A stretch of 64,000 nt of DNA from Gordonia sp. OPL2 (GCF_003797825.1 NZ_RKME01000015.1:1-64000); one strand, 5' to 3'; shown: positions 17,429-26,696, numbered from the stretch's first letter. Numbers and translations are program-made. Notes: generated from the letters alone by a model not told the origin.

Positions 17429-17458
17429 AAAGTAGCGCGTGCCTTACAGCACTGTCAA
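17429..17458 (-). promoter_or_regulatory. Strong housekeeping-type promoter of the Liv-type operon
   Basis: On the minus strand TTGACA (17458-17453) and TACTTT (17434-17429) are 18 bp apart. Transcription would start near 17422, leaving a leader of about 130 nt before the binding-protein gene. The rest of the 349-nt gap up to 17641 holds only the inverted repeat described next. Confidence 0.65.
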
Positions 17459-17560
17459 GCTGTTTTGGCAGGTTAGATGCGGTGCGCAGGAGGGGACGAC
17501 AGTTTTCGGGGTGGGTCGAACGACCAGGATTCGAGTGAAACGGACATCTGGTCGGGACCG

Positions 17561-17637
17561 TTCGTGACGGTCGCAAGCTCCCTCCTCAGGGACCGCAGAT
17601 CCAGACCCCTGAGGAGGGAGCCTGCGACCGTCACGAA
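17561..17637. terminator. 31-bp inverted repeat at the MFS 3' end (family A repeat)
   Basis: The two arms, 17561-17591 and 17607-17637, are 31 nt each with one mismatch and a 15-nt loop. The arms carry the family A ends TTCGTGAC and CTCAGGG. It lies 4 nt past the stop of the downstream-facing MFS gene, so it probably terminates that transcript. Its size and recurrence elsewhere suggest a mobile or amplified element rather than an ordinary terminator. Confidence 0.75.
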
Positions 17638-17641
17638 GGGC

Positions 17642-19225
17642 TTACGCGCTCAACCGCTCCTTCGCGTACCGCTCCATCGCCACCCGTTCGTCGTCGCGCT
17701 TGGGATAGCCGAAGAACACCACGACCGCACCGATGAGCACCACGATGATCGCGGCACCGTAGGCGCGGGTGTCGCCGTCCACGAACGCATCTCGCGCAGC
17801 CGCGATGATCTCCTGCGCGTACTGCGGGTACCGCTCCGCGAGGACCTCGGCACTGGAGAACGACTTCGTCAGCGCCGCCTCGGTCTCACTGCTCACCTGA
17901 TCGGCATTCGGCGATGACGCGATGGTCGCCGACAACGACTTCGCGTATGCCGCAGTGAGAATGGCACCGAGAAGGGACTGCATGATCGCGCCGCCGAGGT
18001 CGCGCTGGAGGTCGGACATGCTCGAAGCCATGCCGGCCCGCTCGACGGGCACCGAACCGGTGAGCGAGTGCGACGCGGGTGTCCCGGCGAAACCGACCCC
18101 GATGCCGATCAAGAGATAGGCCCCGATCACCACCCAGACCGACGCCCCTTCGTCCCAGGTGAGCCACGCCAGCACGAGTCCGAGGACGATGAACACGTAT
18201 CCGGTCAGCAACGTGACCCGAGAGCCTCTGGCCTCCACCATCTTTGCCGACCGAGGCGCGACGACGACCATCGCCGCCGCAGCCGGGATGATCATCGCTC
18301 CCGCCTCGAGAGTGGAGTACCCGAGCACGTTCTGCAGGAATTGCTGTCCGATGAACATGGCGCCCATCAACGTGCCGAAGACGATCAGACCGCCGACCGC
18401 GGCGACCCAGAACGTCCGTCGCCGGGCGATCCGCAGGTCGAACAGCGGAACCCGGACGCGCAACTGACGGATCACGAACACGATCGCCGCGACGACGGCG
18501 ATGCCGGCGAGGATGAGCACGGCGGTTCGTTTGTCGCCGAGCGGCGCGAAGTTCAGGGCGAGGATCGTGGCACCCACCAGGACGATCGACACGACACCAC
18601 CGATGTTGTCGACGGTGGCCTTGGTGTCTCCGCCGTCGCTCGGGACCAGCCACCACGAGCCGACGAGGGCGAGCACCGCCAGGGGGACCGTCACGAGGAA
18701 CACCGAGTGCCATGAGAATGCCTCGAGAAGTCCGCCGGACATGACCGGGCCCGACGCGGAGATCGCCGCCCCGAACGCCGACCACGCGGCGATCGCCTTG
18801 GTGCGCTTGGCGCCCGACCACAGGGCCGTGATCATCGCCAGGGTCGTCGGATAGGCCAGGCCGGCCGAGATGCCGCCGACGACCCGCGCCCCGAACAGCA
18901 CCTCGAAGTTGGGTGCGAAGCCGGCCACCAGCGACGCCGGTATCGACAGCGACATGCCGATCACCAGCATGCGCTTGCGGCCGTATCGATCCCCGAGTGC
19001 ACCGAAGTAGAGCACCGACGCCGCCAAGCCCAGCGAGTAGGCGACCGCGATCAGGTTCAACTGCGTCGAACTCGCGTCGAGGTCTCTGCCGATGTCCGGC
19101 AGCGCGACATTCGCCACGGCGAGATTGATGTTGGCGACCCCGGCCACGAGGATCAGTGCCGCCAGCACGATCGGGGCTCGGGCGGGCGCGATTCCGTCGT
19201 CGACTTGTGCCGCTGGTGCCGTCAC
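17642..19225 (-). CDS. MFS exporter (DHA2-type drug:H+ antiporter)
   Basis: A 527-residue major-facilitator transporter with about 14 hydrophobic segments. Motif A is GALGDRYGRKRMLVIG and the TM5 antiporter motif region is AAISASGPVMSGGLLEAF. It lacks the C-terminal extra domains of the MFS protein near 2.5 kb. GTG 19225 sits 6 nt after TATCCT (19237-19232), suggesting a leaderless start; the longer open frame upstream reads as random. Substrate unknown. Confidence 0.88.
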   Translation of the reverse strand: MTAPAAQVDDGIAPARAPIVLAALILVAGVANINLAVANVALPDIGRDLDASSTQLNLIAVAYSLGLAASVLYFGALGDRYGRKRMLVIGMSLSIPASLVAGFAPNFEVLFGARVVGGISAGLAYPTTLAMITALWSGAKRTKAIAAWSAFGAAISASGPVMSGGLLEAFSWHSVFLVTVPLAVLALVGSWWLVPSDGGDTKATVDNIGGVVSIVLVGATILALNFAPLGDKRTAVLILAGIAVVAAIVFVIRQLRVRVPLFDLRIARRRTFWVAAVGGLIVFGTLMGAMFIGQQFLQNVLGYSTLEAGAMIIPAAAAMVVVAPRSAKMVEARGSRVTLLTGYVFIVLGLVLAWLTWDEGASVWVVIGAYLLIGIGVGFAGTPASHSLTGSVPVERAGMASSMSDLQRDLGGAIMQSLLGAILTAAYAKSLSATIASSPNADQVSSETEAALTKSFSSAEVLAERYPQYAQEIIAAARDAFVDGDTRAYGAAIIVVLIGAVVVFFGYPKRDDERVAMERYAKERLSA

Positions 19226-19385
19226 CCGTCGAGGATACGACGCGGTCCGTCCCGAATGACCTGACACGACAGAATATCGTCCGTAGCGGGTGATGTGATG
19301 AGTCGCGGTGTCGGGTTTCGATGATCCGTGACACCGTGACACCCGAACACGGCGCAGAGGCCGTCGGACGAAGGGGTTGTGCGCG

Positions 19386-20387
19386 ATGCTGACACTCATT
19401 CCCGCCGAACAACGGCGCACACTCCCGGAACTGGTCGATCGCCTGGACCTCCGATCGGGTGAGCAGGCATCCAAGACCTCCGCATTCTGGATCATGCTGA
19501 CCCTGTCCGGCGTGATCGCGGTGTCCGGTATCGCCGCCGACTCCACCGCCACGGTCATCGGTGCGATGATCGTGGCGCCGTTGTCGACGCCCATCCTGGG
19601 TATCGGTCTGGGCATCGTCACCGGACGCGGGCGACTCATCCTCTCGAGCCTCGGTTACGTGGCCGCCGGTCTCGTCCTGGTCACCGTGCTCGGGATCGTG
19701 GTGTCCCAACTGTTGCCCAACCCGACGAATGTGCTGGCCAACTCGCAGGTCCTGGGCCGGACGTCACCGACCCTGGTCGATCTGCTCGCCGCCATCGCGA
19801 CCGGCCTCGCAGGGGCTGTCGCGATCACCCGCCGTGACGTCGGCGACGTGTTGCCCGGTGTCGCCATCGCGATCTCCCTGGTCCCACCGCTCGGTGTGGT
19901 CGGCGTGTGCCTCGGGTCGGGCGCACCGTCGCTGGCGCTCGGCGCGTTCGTCCTGTTCGCGTCGAACGTGGTCGCCATGATCATCACCGGCATCATCGTC
20001 CTGACCATCGGTGGCTATGCGCGGGAGGCCACCGAGGACGCCGAACGCGAGCCCGCCAGCGGCGCCAGCAGGTCGCGTGCCCGGGCCTACGTGATCCTCG
20101 CGCTGGCACTCGTGGTCGTCGCGATCCCGATGGTGCTGAACTCGTTGTCGTCGTTGTGGTCGCGTCAGGTGGCCACCGCCGCCGACTCGTGGCTGGCTGA
20201 CGGGGGTGCGAGTTCGGCCGAAGTAACCGGGGTGTCGTGGAGTGGAAGCACCGTGACGGTCAGTGTGCTCGCGCCGCAGGACCTTCCCGACGTGGCCCAG
20301 CTCCAACGCACCGTCGACGACCTCGTGCCGTGGGATCCGCAAGTTGTCGTCGTGCACACCGTCGGAGCCCGGGAGTCCGCTGGCTGA
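19386..20387 (+). CDS. DUF389 (TIGR00341-type) membrane protein
   Basis: A 333-residue membrane protein with about seven hydrophobic segments and the DUF389 signature ATVIGAMIVAPLSTPILGIGLGI. Another conserved stretch is GVAIAISLVPPLGVVGVCL. A C-terminal soluble part of about 90 residues (SWSGSTVTVSVLAPQDLPDV) lies outside the membrane core. The family's function is not established. ATG 19386 follows AAGGGG (19371-19376) by 9 nt. It is divergent from the MFS exporter and followed at 104 nt by the alkylsulfatase. Confidence 0.85.
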   Translation: MLTLIPAEQRRTLPELVDRLDLRSGEQASKTSAFWIMLTLSGVIAVSGIAADSTATVIGAMIVAPLSTPILGIGLGIVTGRGRLILSSLGYVAAGLVLVTVLGIVVSQLLPNPTNVLANSQVLGRTSPTLVDLLAAIATGLAGAVAITRRDVGDVLPGVAIAISLVPPLGVVGVCLGSGAPSLALGAFVLFASNVVAMIITGIIVLTIGGYAREATEDAEREPASGASRSRARAYVILALALVVVAIPMVLNSLSSLWSRQVATAADSWLADGGASSAEVTGVSWSGSTVTVSVLAPQDLPDVAQLQRTVDDLVPWDPQVVVVHTVGARESAG

Positions 20388-20491
20388 TCCGCGGCAGCCG
20401 CTCCACGGCGCGGCACACGCTGTCGACACACCTGGACAATGGACGTGTGTCCGATCCCGGACACCATCGACGACGAACAGAGGTGATCTCC

Positions 20492-22390
20492 ATGGGGAGC
20501 CCGAATGAGGCAACTCCAGCAGTGACCGAATCGATCTCCGCGGCGGCATCGTCTCTGCCGTTCGACGACACCCGTGACTTCACCGCCGCCGACCGGGGAC
20601 TCGTGGCCAAGCTCGATCCGCCCGTCATCGCCGGCTCCGGCGGTGACGCTGTCTGGGACTGCGACGAATTCAGCTTCCTGACCGACGATTGCCCTCCCAC
20701 CGCCAATCCCAGTCTGTGGCGCCAATCCGGTCTCGTCGCCAAGCAGGGGCTCTTCGAGGTGGCCGACCGCATCTATCAGCTCCGCGGGCTCGACCTGTCG
20801 AACATGACGATCATCGAGGGCGACACCGGTGTGATCGTGATCGATCCGCTGATCTCCGAGGAGACCGCGGCCGCCGGACTGCAGTTGTATCGCCGCGAGC
20901 GTGGCGATCGTCCGGTGAAAGCCGTCATCTACACCCATTCGCACATCGATCATTTCGGTGGGGTCAAGGGTGTCACGACGCAGGAGGCGGTCGACGCGGG
21001 CGACTGTGCCATCGTCGCGCCGGTCGGCATGGTCGAGCACGCGGTGTCCGAGAACGTCTACGCCGGAACGGCAATGGGTCGTCGCGCGGCCTACATGTAC
21101 GGTGCCGCCCTCCCCCGCGGTCCCCAAGGAGCCGTCGGTGCCGGCCTCGGCCAGTCGACATCGACCGGTACGCCGACCCTGATCGTGCCGACCATCGACA
21201 TCTCCACGACCGGCCAGACCGAGACCATCGACGGGGTCACGATCGAGTTCCAGATGACCCCCGGCACCGAGGCGCCGGCCGAGATGAACTTCTATTTCCC
21301 GCAGATGCGTGCATTGTGCATGGCGGAGAACGCCACTCACACCTTGCACAACCTGCTCACCCTGCGTGGGGCGCTCGTCCGCGATCCGCACGTGTGGGCG
21401 AAGTACCTGACCGAGGCCATCAATCGATACGCCTCACGCTCCGATGTCCTGTTCGCCTCGCATCACTGGCCGACCTGGGGGACCGCCGAGCTCACCGAGT
21501 TCCTCGCCCAGCAGCGGGACCTCTACGGCTACTTACACGATCAGACCCTGCGCCAATTGAACCAGGGCCGAACCGGATTGGAGATCGCCGAGGACATCCA
21601 GCTGCCGCCTGCACTGACGAACGCCTGGCACACGCACGGGTACTACGGTTCGGTCAGCCACAATGTGAAGGCCATCTACCAGCGGTACATGGGATGGTTC
21701 GACGGTAATCCCGCGCACCTGTGGGAACACCCGCCGGTCGAGTCCGCGAAACGACACGTCGAGTTCATGGGCGGTGCCGACGAAGCAGTCCGCAAGGCGC
21801 GTGGTTCGTTCGATGCCGGCGATTTCCGTTGGGCGGCGACCGTTCTCAACTATGTGATCTTCGCCGAACCGGAGAACTCGGCGGCCCGAGAACTTCAGGC
21901 CGACACTCTCGAGCAGCTGGGTTACGGCGCCGAGAACGGCACCTGGCGCAACTTCTTCCTGATGGGCGCCTATGAGTTGCGGAACGGTCCGGTCGGGACG
22001 CCGACCAACACGGCCGCCCCTGACATCGTCGCAGCGCTGTCCGTCGAGCAACTCTTCGACGCGATCGCCCTGCGGGTCGACGGCCCCAACAGCTGGGACG
22101 CCCACCTCACGCTCGACTGGGTGATCACCGACGAGAACATCCGTCACCGCGCAGAACTCCGCAACGGGCTCCTCGTCCATTTCGACCTCGACGGGGAACC
22201 CGCGACGCCGCCCGATGCCACGTTCACCCTGACGAAGCCGGTTCTGCTCGCACTTCTCCTCGCCGGCGCCGATCTGAACGCGGCCATCGACGACGGCTCT
22301 GTCACCGTCGACGGCGATGCGGCGCTGTTCGCTGAGATGGCGGGCCATCTCGATTCGCCGGACCCGGATTTCGCCATCGTCACACCGTGA
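20492..22390 (+). CDS. Alkyl sulfatase (BDS1/SdsA1-type metallo-beta-lactamase fold)
   Basis: A 632-residue type III linear primary-alkylsulfatase, which cleaves sulfate from alkyl sulfates such as SDS. Residues about 90-390 form the metallo-beta-lactamase domain with the Zn motif THSHIDHFGG (about 148-157), followed by MAENATHTLHN and SHHWPTWG. Then comes an alkylsulfatase dimerisation region (about 400-510) and an SCP2-like C-terminal domain (about 515-632). No signal peptide is seen. ATG 20492 has AGAGG (20479-20483) upstream; an open frame before it is a shadow. It may supply sulfate and fatty alcohols from detergents. Confidence 0.9.
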   Translation: MGSPNEATPAVTESISAAASSLPFDDTRDFTAADRGLVAKLDPPVIAGSGGDAVWDCDEFSFLTDDCPPTANPSLWRQSGLVAKQGLFEVADRIYQLRGLDLSNMTIIEGDTGVIVIDPLISEETAAAGLQLYRRERGDRPVKAVIYTHSHIDHFGGVKGVTTQEAVDAGDCAIVAPVGMVEHAVSENVYAGTAMGRRAAYMYGAALPRGPQGAVGAGLGQSTSTGTPTLIVPTIDISTTGQTETIDGVTIEFQMTPGTEAPAEMNFYFPQMRALCMAENATHTLHNLLTLRGALVRDPHVWAKYLTEAINRYASRSDVLFASHHWPTWGTAELTEFLAQQRDLYGYLHDQTLRQLNQGRTGLEIAEDIQLPPALTNAWHTHGYYGSVSHNVKAIYQRYMGWFDGNPAHLWEHPPVESAKRHVEFMGGADEAVRKARGSFDAGDFRWAATVLNYVIFAEPENSAARELQADTLEQLGYGAENGTWRNFFLMGAYELRNGPVGTPTNTAAPDIVAALSVEQLFDAIALRVDGPNSWDAHLTLDWVITDENIRHRAELRNGLLVHFDLDGEPATPPDATFTLTKPVLLALLLAGADLNAAIDDGSVTVDGDAALFAEMAGHLDSPDPDFAIVTP

Positions 22391-22416
22391 TCCGCTCGCC
22401 GGGTCCGATCGGCTGA

Positions 22417-22453
22417 CATCGGGGCGCGTTCCGCGACGGGACGCGCCCCGATG
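22417..22453. terminator. Bidirectional hairpin between convergent genes
   Basis: A perfect 13-bp stem, CATCGGGGCGCGT (22417-22429) pairing with 22441-22453, has an 11-nt loop. It lies midway between the alkylsulfatase stop and the Sap/GAP gene stop. Confidence 0.8.
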
Positions 22454-22465
22454 CCGTCCGGGTCG

Positions 22466-23119
22466 TCACCCCAAGCCAGAGATCCCCTTGCCGATCAGCA
22501 CGACACCGATCACCAGGATGAGCACCGCCATCACTGTCGCGTTGTTGTCCTGCAGCCAGACCTTCAGCCGGTCCAGTGGTTCCCGCAACCGTTCCGCGGC
22601 AATCTGATACGCGAGTACCGGGATGACCACCGTCGTCGCGGCCAGCGCCGAGAAGATCGCGACCAGCGCGACATCCGACCCGGCGGACAGCGCCGCGGAC
22701 CCGATGCTCACCCCGGCCGCGACGCACATCACCAGGTTCTTGGGGTTCACGGCCGACAGGGCGAAGCCGAGACCGAGGGCTGTCGGCGGTCGCATCTCGT
22801 CGACCGCTCGCATCCATTTCGGGGTGGGGTGCTCGCCGCCGCGGCCACGCCATTGCCGAAGGCCGACGACCAGGAGCACGATTCCCAGTCCCAGCTTGAT
22901 CCACGCACTCCCCGACGACCCCGAATCACCCATGGCGCCACCGAGGAAAACGAAGATCGTGGTGGCGACGACGATGCCGAGCACCCAGCCGACCGCGAAG
23001 CCGATGCTGGTGGTCCTGGCGTGCTTGCCGAGCAGCATGAGGATCGCACCGATGATCGGGATGGGCGAGATCGCGACTCCCAGCGCAAACGGCAGTAGTT
23101 CTCCGAGTACCGATCCCAC
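22466..23119 (-). CDS. GAP/Sap-family (sulfolipid-addressing-like) membrane protein
   Basis: A 217-residue protein with six predicted membrane helices in the LysE-like arrangement: ALGVAISPIPIIGAILMLL, GFAVGWVLGIVVATTIFVFL and LGFALSAVNPKNLVMCVAAG. This is the Sap/GAP family, whose M. tuberculosis member helps surface export of sulfolipid-1; others help export glycopeptidolipid. GTG 23119 is chosen for GGAGGAGG immediately upstream; longer frames add a charged, unconserved N-terminus. Here it probably assists transport of a cell-envelope lipid, although no lipid synthase is adjacent. Confidence 0.82.
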   Translation of the reverse strand: MGSVLGELLPFALGVAISPIPIIGAILMLLGKHARTTSIGFAVGWVLGIVVATTIFVFLGGAMGDSGSSGSAWIKLGLGIVLLVVGLRQWRGRGGEHPTPKWMRAVDEMRPPTALGLGFALSAVNPKNLVMCVAAGVSIGSAALSAGSDVALVAIFSALAATTVVIPVLAYQIAAERLREPLDRLKVWLQDNNATVMAVLILVIGVVLIGKGISGLG

Positions 23120-23259
23120 CCAGCCTCCTCCATCGACGCGCCGCATTTCTGCCAGTCCACCACGCCCGGCCCCGAGAAGCCACGGATGTCGCGATGTCCG
23201 AGCGCAGATCGTTCGCAACAGGTGAGCAGCACGGCCTCGAGGTGTCTAGGGTGAGAATC

Positions 23260-24948
23260 GTGGCCGGGGCCGACATCAGAGCGCGATTGCCGAAGATGGG
23301 ACGCCCGCGCCCGTCGGACCTGATCTCCGGGCTGGTCACCGCCCTCTTCTCCATCCCCGAGGGCATGGCCTACGCGAGCATCGGCGGCTTCAACCCGGTG
23401 AGCGGCCTCTACTCGGGCATGGTGTCGACGTTTGTCGGCTCGATGTTCGCACGCACCGTCCTGATGGTGACGACACTGACGAGTGCGATCGCCCTGTCGG
23501 CTAAGAGCGTGCTGTCCGAGGCCGGCCTGGATCCCACCGATGTCGGCAACATCGCGATGCTCACCGTCGCGGTCGGCGTGGTCATGCTGGCGCTCGGGCT
23601 CCTGAAGGTCGGCGCGATCATGGATTTCGTCTCGAGCGCGGTCATGACGGGCTTCACGCTCGGGATCGCGGTCCAGATCGTCAGTGGGGTCCTCAAGGAC
23701 GTCACCGGCTACGACCCGCAGTCGCACAACACGCTGGTCAAATTCGTCGACGCCGCAGCCCACGTCTCGCAGTGGTCGTGGGCCGCGGTCCTCGTGGCGG
23801 TCGCGACCGTCGCGGTGTGGGCCGTGTTCCGTTTCGTGAAAGCGGTCGCTTCCTACGCGACCCTGATCTCCCTCGTCGTCGTCACCGCCGTCTGCGCGAT
23901 CGTGGACGTCGACATCGAGAACGTCGGTGACATCGCCGAGATCCCCAACAGCCTGCCCCCGGTCACGGTGCCGGACGTCTCGAAGCTGCCCGATCTTCTC
24001 CTCGGTTCGTTCGCGATAGCGCTCGTCGCACTCGCGCAGGCGGCCGGTATCTCGGCGGCGGTGCCGAACCCGGATAAGTCCCGGCCGAGCGCGTCGGGGG
24101 ACTTCGCGGCGCAAGGTGCGGCAAACATCGTCGGCGGCTTCTTCGGGTCACTGGCCACCGGCGGTTCGCTGTCGCGCACCGGGGTCGCGGTGTCGGCGGG
24201 GGCGAAGACCCGCTGGGCGGGCATATTCGCGGGCGTATGGCTGCTGCTGCTCGTCGTCGTCGCCGGGTCGGCCGCGCAGATCATCCCGATGGCTGTCATC
24301 GGCGGATTGTTGTTCGTGATCGGCTTCGAGTTGATCGCAGGTCGGTGGGACGACGTCGTCCTGGTGGTGCGGACCGCACCGCTCAGTGCGGTCGCGATGA
24401 TCGCCACCTTTGTCGCCACCACCCAGATCCCGCTACAGGACGCCATTCTCGTCGGCGCGGGGATATCACTGGTGCTCTACTGCGTGCAGGCCGCCCGGTC
24501 GGCCGAACTCGTCGAGTTGCGCCCCACCGACAGCGGTTGGGAGACAGCGCCGTTGCCGCCGGTACTGCCCTCCGAGCGCATCACGGTGGTCCACTACTCC
24601 GGGGTGTCGTTGTTCGCCGAGGTCCCGCGGGTCTCCGGGCAATGGCCGCGAGCCGCGGAGGACAACCGGCGCAGTGTCCTCATCCTCAGCGTGCGAACGC
24701 TTCCGGGCGTGCCGTCGGCGACGGTGCAAAAACTCCTCCGGACGCGAGCCGAGGAGGTGCGTGCCAACGGGGGCCGCTTCATCCTCGTCGGCGTCCGGGA
24801 TGACCTGCTCAACCGACTACGACGAGCCGGCCTCGTCGACACCATCGGCGCCGACAACATCTTTCCGGCGACCGAGGTCGTGTTCGGTGCGCTGGACGAC
24901 GCCTACGAGACCGCCACCCGTTGGCTGGCGGAACAGCCGAAGAGCTGA
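23260..24948 (+). CDS. SulP-family anion transporter with STAS domain
   Basis: A 562-residue SLC26/SulP protein. The membrane domain covers about residues 15-420 (SIPEGMAYASIGGFNPVSGLYSG, TTLTSAIALSAKS, GGSLSRTGVAVSAGAKTRWAG). The C-terminal STAS domain runs from about 430 to 545. Bicarbonate, sulfate or another anion is the likely substrate. The start is open: GTG 23260 follows TAGGGT by 7 nt (leaderless pattern), while GTG 23251 has GAGG 8 nt upstream. Neighbouring alkylsulfatase would release sulfate, but the link is only suggestive. Confidence 0.9.
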   Translation: MAGADIRARLPKMGRPRPSDLISGLVTALFSIPEGMAYASIGGFNPVSGLYSGMVSTFVGSMFARTVLMVTTLTSAIALSAKSVLSEAGLDPTDVGNIAMLTVAVGVVMLALGLLKVGAIMDFVSSAVMTGFTLGIAVQIVSGVLKDVTGYDPQSHNTLVKFVDAAAHVSQWSWAAVLVAVATVAVWAVFRFVKAVASYATLISLVVVTAVCAIVDVDIENVGDIAEIPNSLPPVTVPDVSKLPDLLLGSFAIALVALAQAAGISAAVPNPDKSRPSASGDFAAQGAANIVGGFFGSLATGGSLSRTGVAVSAGAKTRWAGIFAGVWLLLLVVVAGSAAQIIPMAVIGGLLFVIGFELIAGRWDDVVLVVRTAPLSAVAMIATFVATTQIPLQDAILVGAGISLVLYCVQAARSAELVELRPTDSGWETAPLPPVLPSERITVVHYSGVSLFAEVPRVSGQWPRAAEDNRRSVLILSVRTLPGVPSATVQKLLRTRAEEVRANGGRFILVGVRDDLLNRLRRAGLVDTIGADNIFPATEVVFGALDDAYETATRWLAEQPKS

Positions 24949-24960
24949 CCGACGGTCAGC
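24944..24960. terminator. Palindrome containing both stop codons of convergent genes
   Basis: GCTGACC (24944-24950) and GGTCAGC (24954-24960) form a 7-bp stem with 3-nt loop. It contains the SulP stop (TGA 24946-24948) and the stop of the opposing small secreted peptide (24958-24956). It is a compact bidirectional terminator candidate. Confidence 0.5.
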
Positions 24961-25132
24961 AGATGCTGATGTTGAACGGCCCCAGAGGAATGTTGATGCA
25001 GAACGAGACCGATCCGGCGTTGATCACCGGGTGAGGCTCGAGTGGGGAGGCACCGGCTGCCGGTGCGACGGCCGAGCCGACACCCAACACCACAGCCGCA
25101 CCTGCGATGGCCAGACACATCCTGCGCTTCAT
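24956..25132 (-). CDS. Very small secreted peptide with two cysteines
   Basis: A 58-residue precursor. MKRRM precedes a hydrophobic core (CLAIAGAAVVLGVGSAVA) and an AAGA|SP-type signal-peptidase site near residue 28. That leaves a mature peptide of about 30 residues ending in SVSFCINIPLGPFNISIC. The two Cys are 13 residues apart, the last one C-terminal, so one disulfide is possible. ATG 25132 has GAAGG 9 nt upstream; the longer frame to 25207 is unlikely. It is convergent with SulP and divergent from guaD. Function unknown. Confidence 0.72.
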   Translation of the reverse strand: MKRRMCLAIAGAAVVLGVGSAVAPAAGASPLEPHPVINAGSVSFCINIPLGPFNISIC

Positions 25133-25250
25133 CTTCGTCACCCTTCGGTCGATGTCGGAGGCGTCCCCCGGCACGCCACGTCCGATTTTACCCACCGGAG
25201 CGCACAACGCTCACCGGGCCGATCTCGCCGTCCTGTGTTTTCGTTTTCAG

Positions 25251-26663
25251 GTGACCATCACCCACCTCGGCCGGATCTTCCACGTGGCCGGACGACCGAC
25301 CGTCTCCGACGCGGATGCCGCGCTGATCTGGATTCCCGACGGCGCGTTGGTTCTCGACGATGCGGGCACGATCATCTACTGCGGGCCCCGCGACGCACGA
25401 CCGGCCGCGCTCCCCGGACCGGACGACACGATTCACGATCACGGCGATGCCTTCCTGATCCCGGGCTTCGTCGACACCCACATCCACTACCCCCAGACCT
25501 ATTCGGTCGACGCATACGGCGGTGGCCAGCTGCTGGAATGGCTCGAGCACTGCATCTTCCCGGCCGAGGCACGGCTCGCCGATCAGGCGTTCGCAGCACA
25601 CGCAGCGCGGGATTTCACCGCCCGCCGGATCGCCGTCGGTACCACCGCCGCACTGGTCTTCGGGTCCGCATTTCCACACGCGCAGGATGCGCTGTTCACC
25701 GAGACCGAGCGCACCGGCCTGCGTCTGGTCAGTGGCCGGGGCATCCAGACCGTCGGGGGTGAATCGGCGGCACCGTTGCTGACCTCGGAGTCCGACGCCA
25801 TCGAGCTCACCGCCGACGAGATCGACCGATGGCACGCCAAGGACTCCGGTGATGTCGACACCGCGCTCCTGCAGGTGGCCATCGTGCCGCGTTTCTCGTT
25901 GTCGGTCACCACCGACACTCTCGCCGCCCTCGGGGAGCTCTACACCGACGTGGCCGCACGCGGTGTGTACGTCCACACCCATCTCAACGAGAACAACCGG
26001 CCGGGCACGGGCGAGATCGACATGGTGAAGCGCACTTTCGGTGTCGAGAGCTACCTCGACACCTACGATGGCCGCTTCCTGCCCGGCAGCGTCGTCGGCG
26101 GCGCCGGACTGCTCGGTCGGCGGACCATCATGGCGCACGCCGTCCACTGCACCGACGACGAGCTGGCGCGGATGGCGGAGACAGGCACGTCGATCGCGCA
26201 TTGCCCTGTGTCACAACAGTTCCTCGGCTCCGGGACGATGCCGTGGCGTCGTACCGTCGGCTCGGGTGTCACGGTCGCCGCGGGAACCGACGTCGGCGCG
26301 GGCGACGAATGGCTGATCTCACGGGTGCTCGCCGACGCGTTCAAGGTGCACCTCAGCGAGCCCGGCGCCGACAGTGTCGCGATCCATCCGGCTCAGATGC
26401 TGTTCACCGGCACGCTTGCCGGCGCCCGGGCTCTCGACATGGAGGACCGCTTCGGCAACTTCGACGTCGGGAAGGAGGCGGACTTCCTCGTGATCCGCCC
26501 AGAACTGTGGCCGCCGCTGGAATCGATTCTGCACCACGGCATCCGCGCCGACGACGAGATCACCGCCCGCGATCAGACATTGTTCGCGCTACTCATGGGC
26601 CTCCGTGAACCCGCGGTCGCGGAGGTGTATGTCCGCGGGCGCACGGTCACAGCCCCTTCGTGA
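25251..26663 (+). CDS. guaD: Guanine deaminase
   Basis: A 470-residue amidohydrolase that converts guanine to xanthine and ammonia in purine salvage or catabolism. The metal motif is PGFVDTHIHYPQTY (His77, His79). HTHLNENN follows at about residue 245, then the zinc HAVHCTDDEL and the ACTDVG-like VAAGTDVGAGDEW. Length and motifs match bacterial GuaD. GTG 25251 is chosen because the preceding frame overlaps the secreted peptide and reads as random. The last three codons and stop lie within a family A repeat. Confidence 0.92.
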   Translation: MTITHLGRIFHVAGRPTVSDADAALIWIPDGALVLDDAGTIIYCGPRDARPAALPGPDDTIHDHGDAFLIPGFVDTHIHYPQTYSVDAYGGGQLLEWLEHCIFPAEARLADQAFAAHAARDFTARRIAVGTTAALVFGSAFPHAQDALFTETERTGLRLVSGRGIQTVGGESAAPLLTSESDAIELTADEIDRWHAKDSGDVDTALLQVAIVPRFSLSVTTDTLAALGELYTDVAARGVYVHTHLNENNRPGTGEIDMVKRTFGVESYLDTYDGRFLPGSVVGGAGLLGRRTIMAHAVHCTDDELARMAETGTSIAHCPVSQQFLGSGTMPWRRTVGSGVTVAAGTDVGAGDEWLISRVLADAFKVHLSEPGADSVAIHPAQMLFTGTLAGARALDMEDRFGNFDVGKEADFLVIRPELWPPLESILHHGIRADDEITARDQTLFALLMGLREPAVAEVYVRGRTVTAPS

Positions 26664-26696
26664 CGCTGCCTCGCACGCTCGGCGGCTCCTCAGGGA
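26654..26696 (+). repeat. Family A repeat supplying the guaD stop codon
   Basis: CCCTTCGTGACG ... CTCCTCAGGGA starts inside guaD. Its TGA within TTCGTGACG is the guaD stop codon, so insertion or expansion of the repeat shaped the protein's C-terminus. Related copies lie at 17.6, 36.9, 43.96 and 53.6 kb. Confidence 0.65.

Noticed and set aside
19327..19343. Tandem CGTGACAC pair as an operator
   Set aside because: Two 8-bp direct copies in high-GC sequence are too short to separate from chance.
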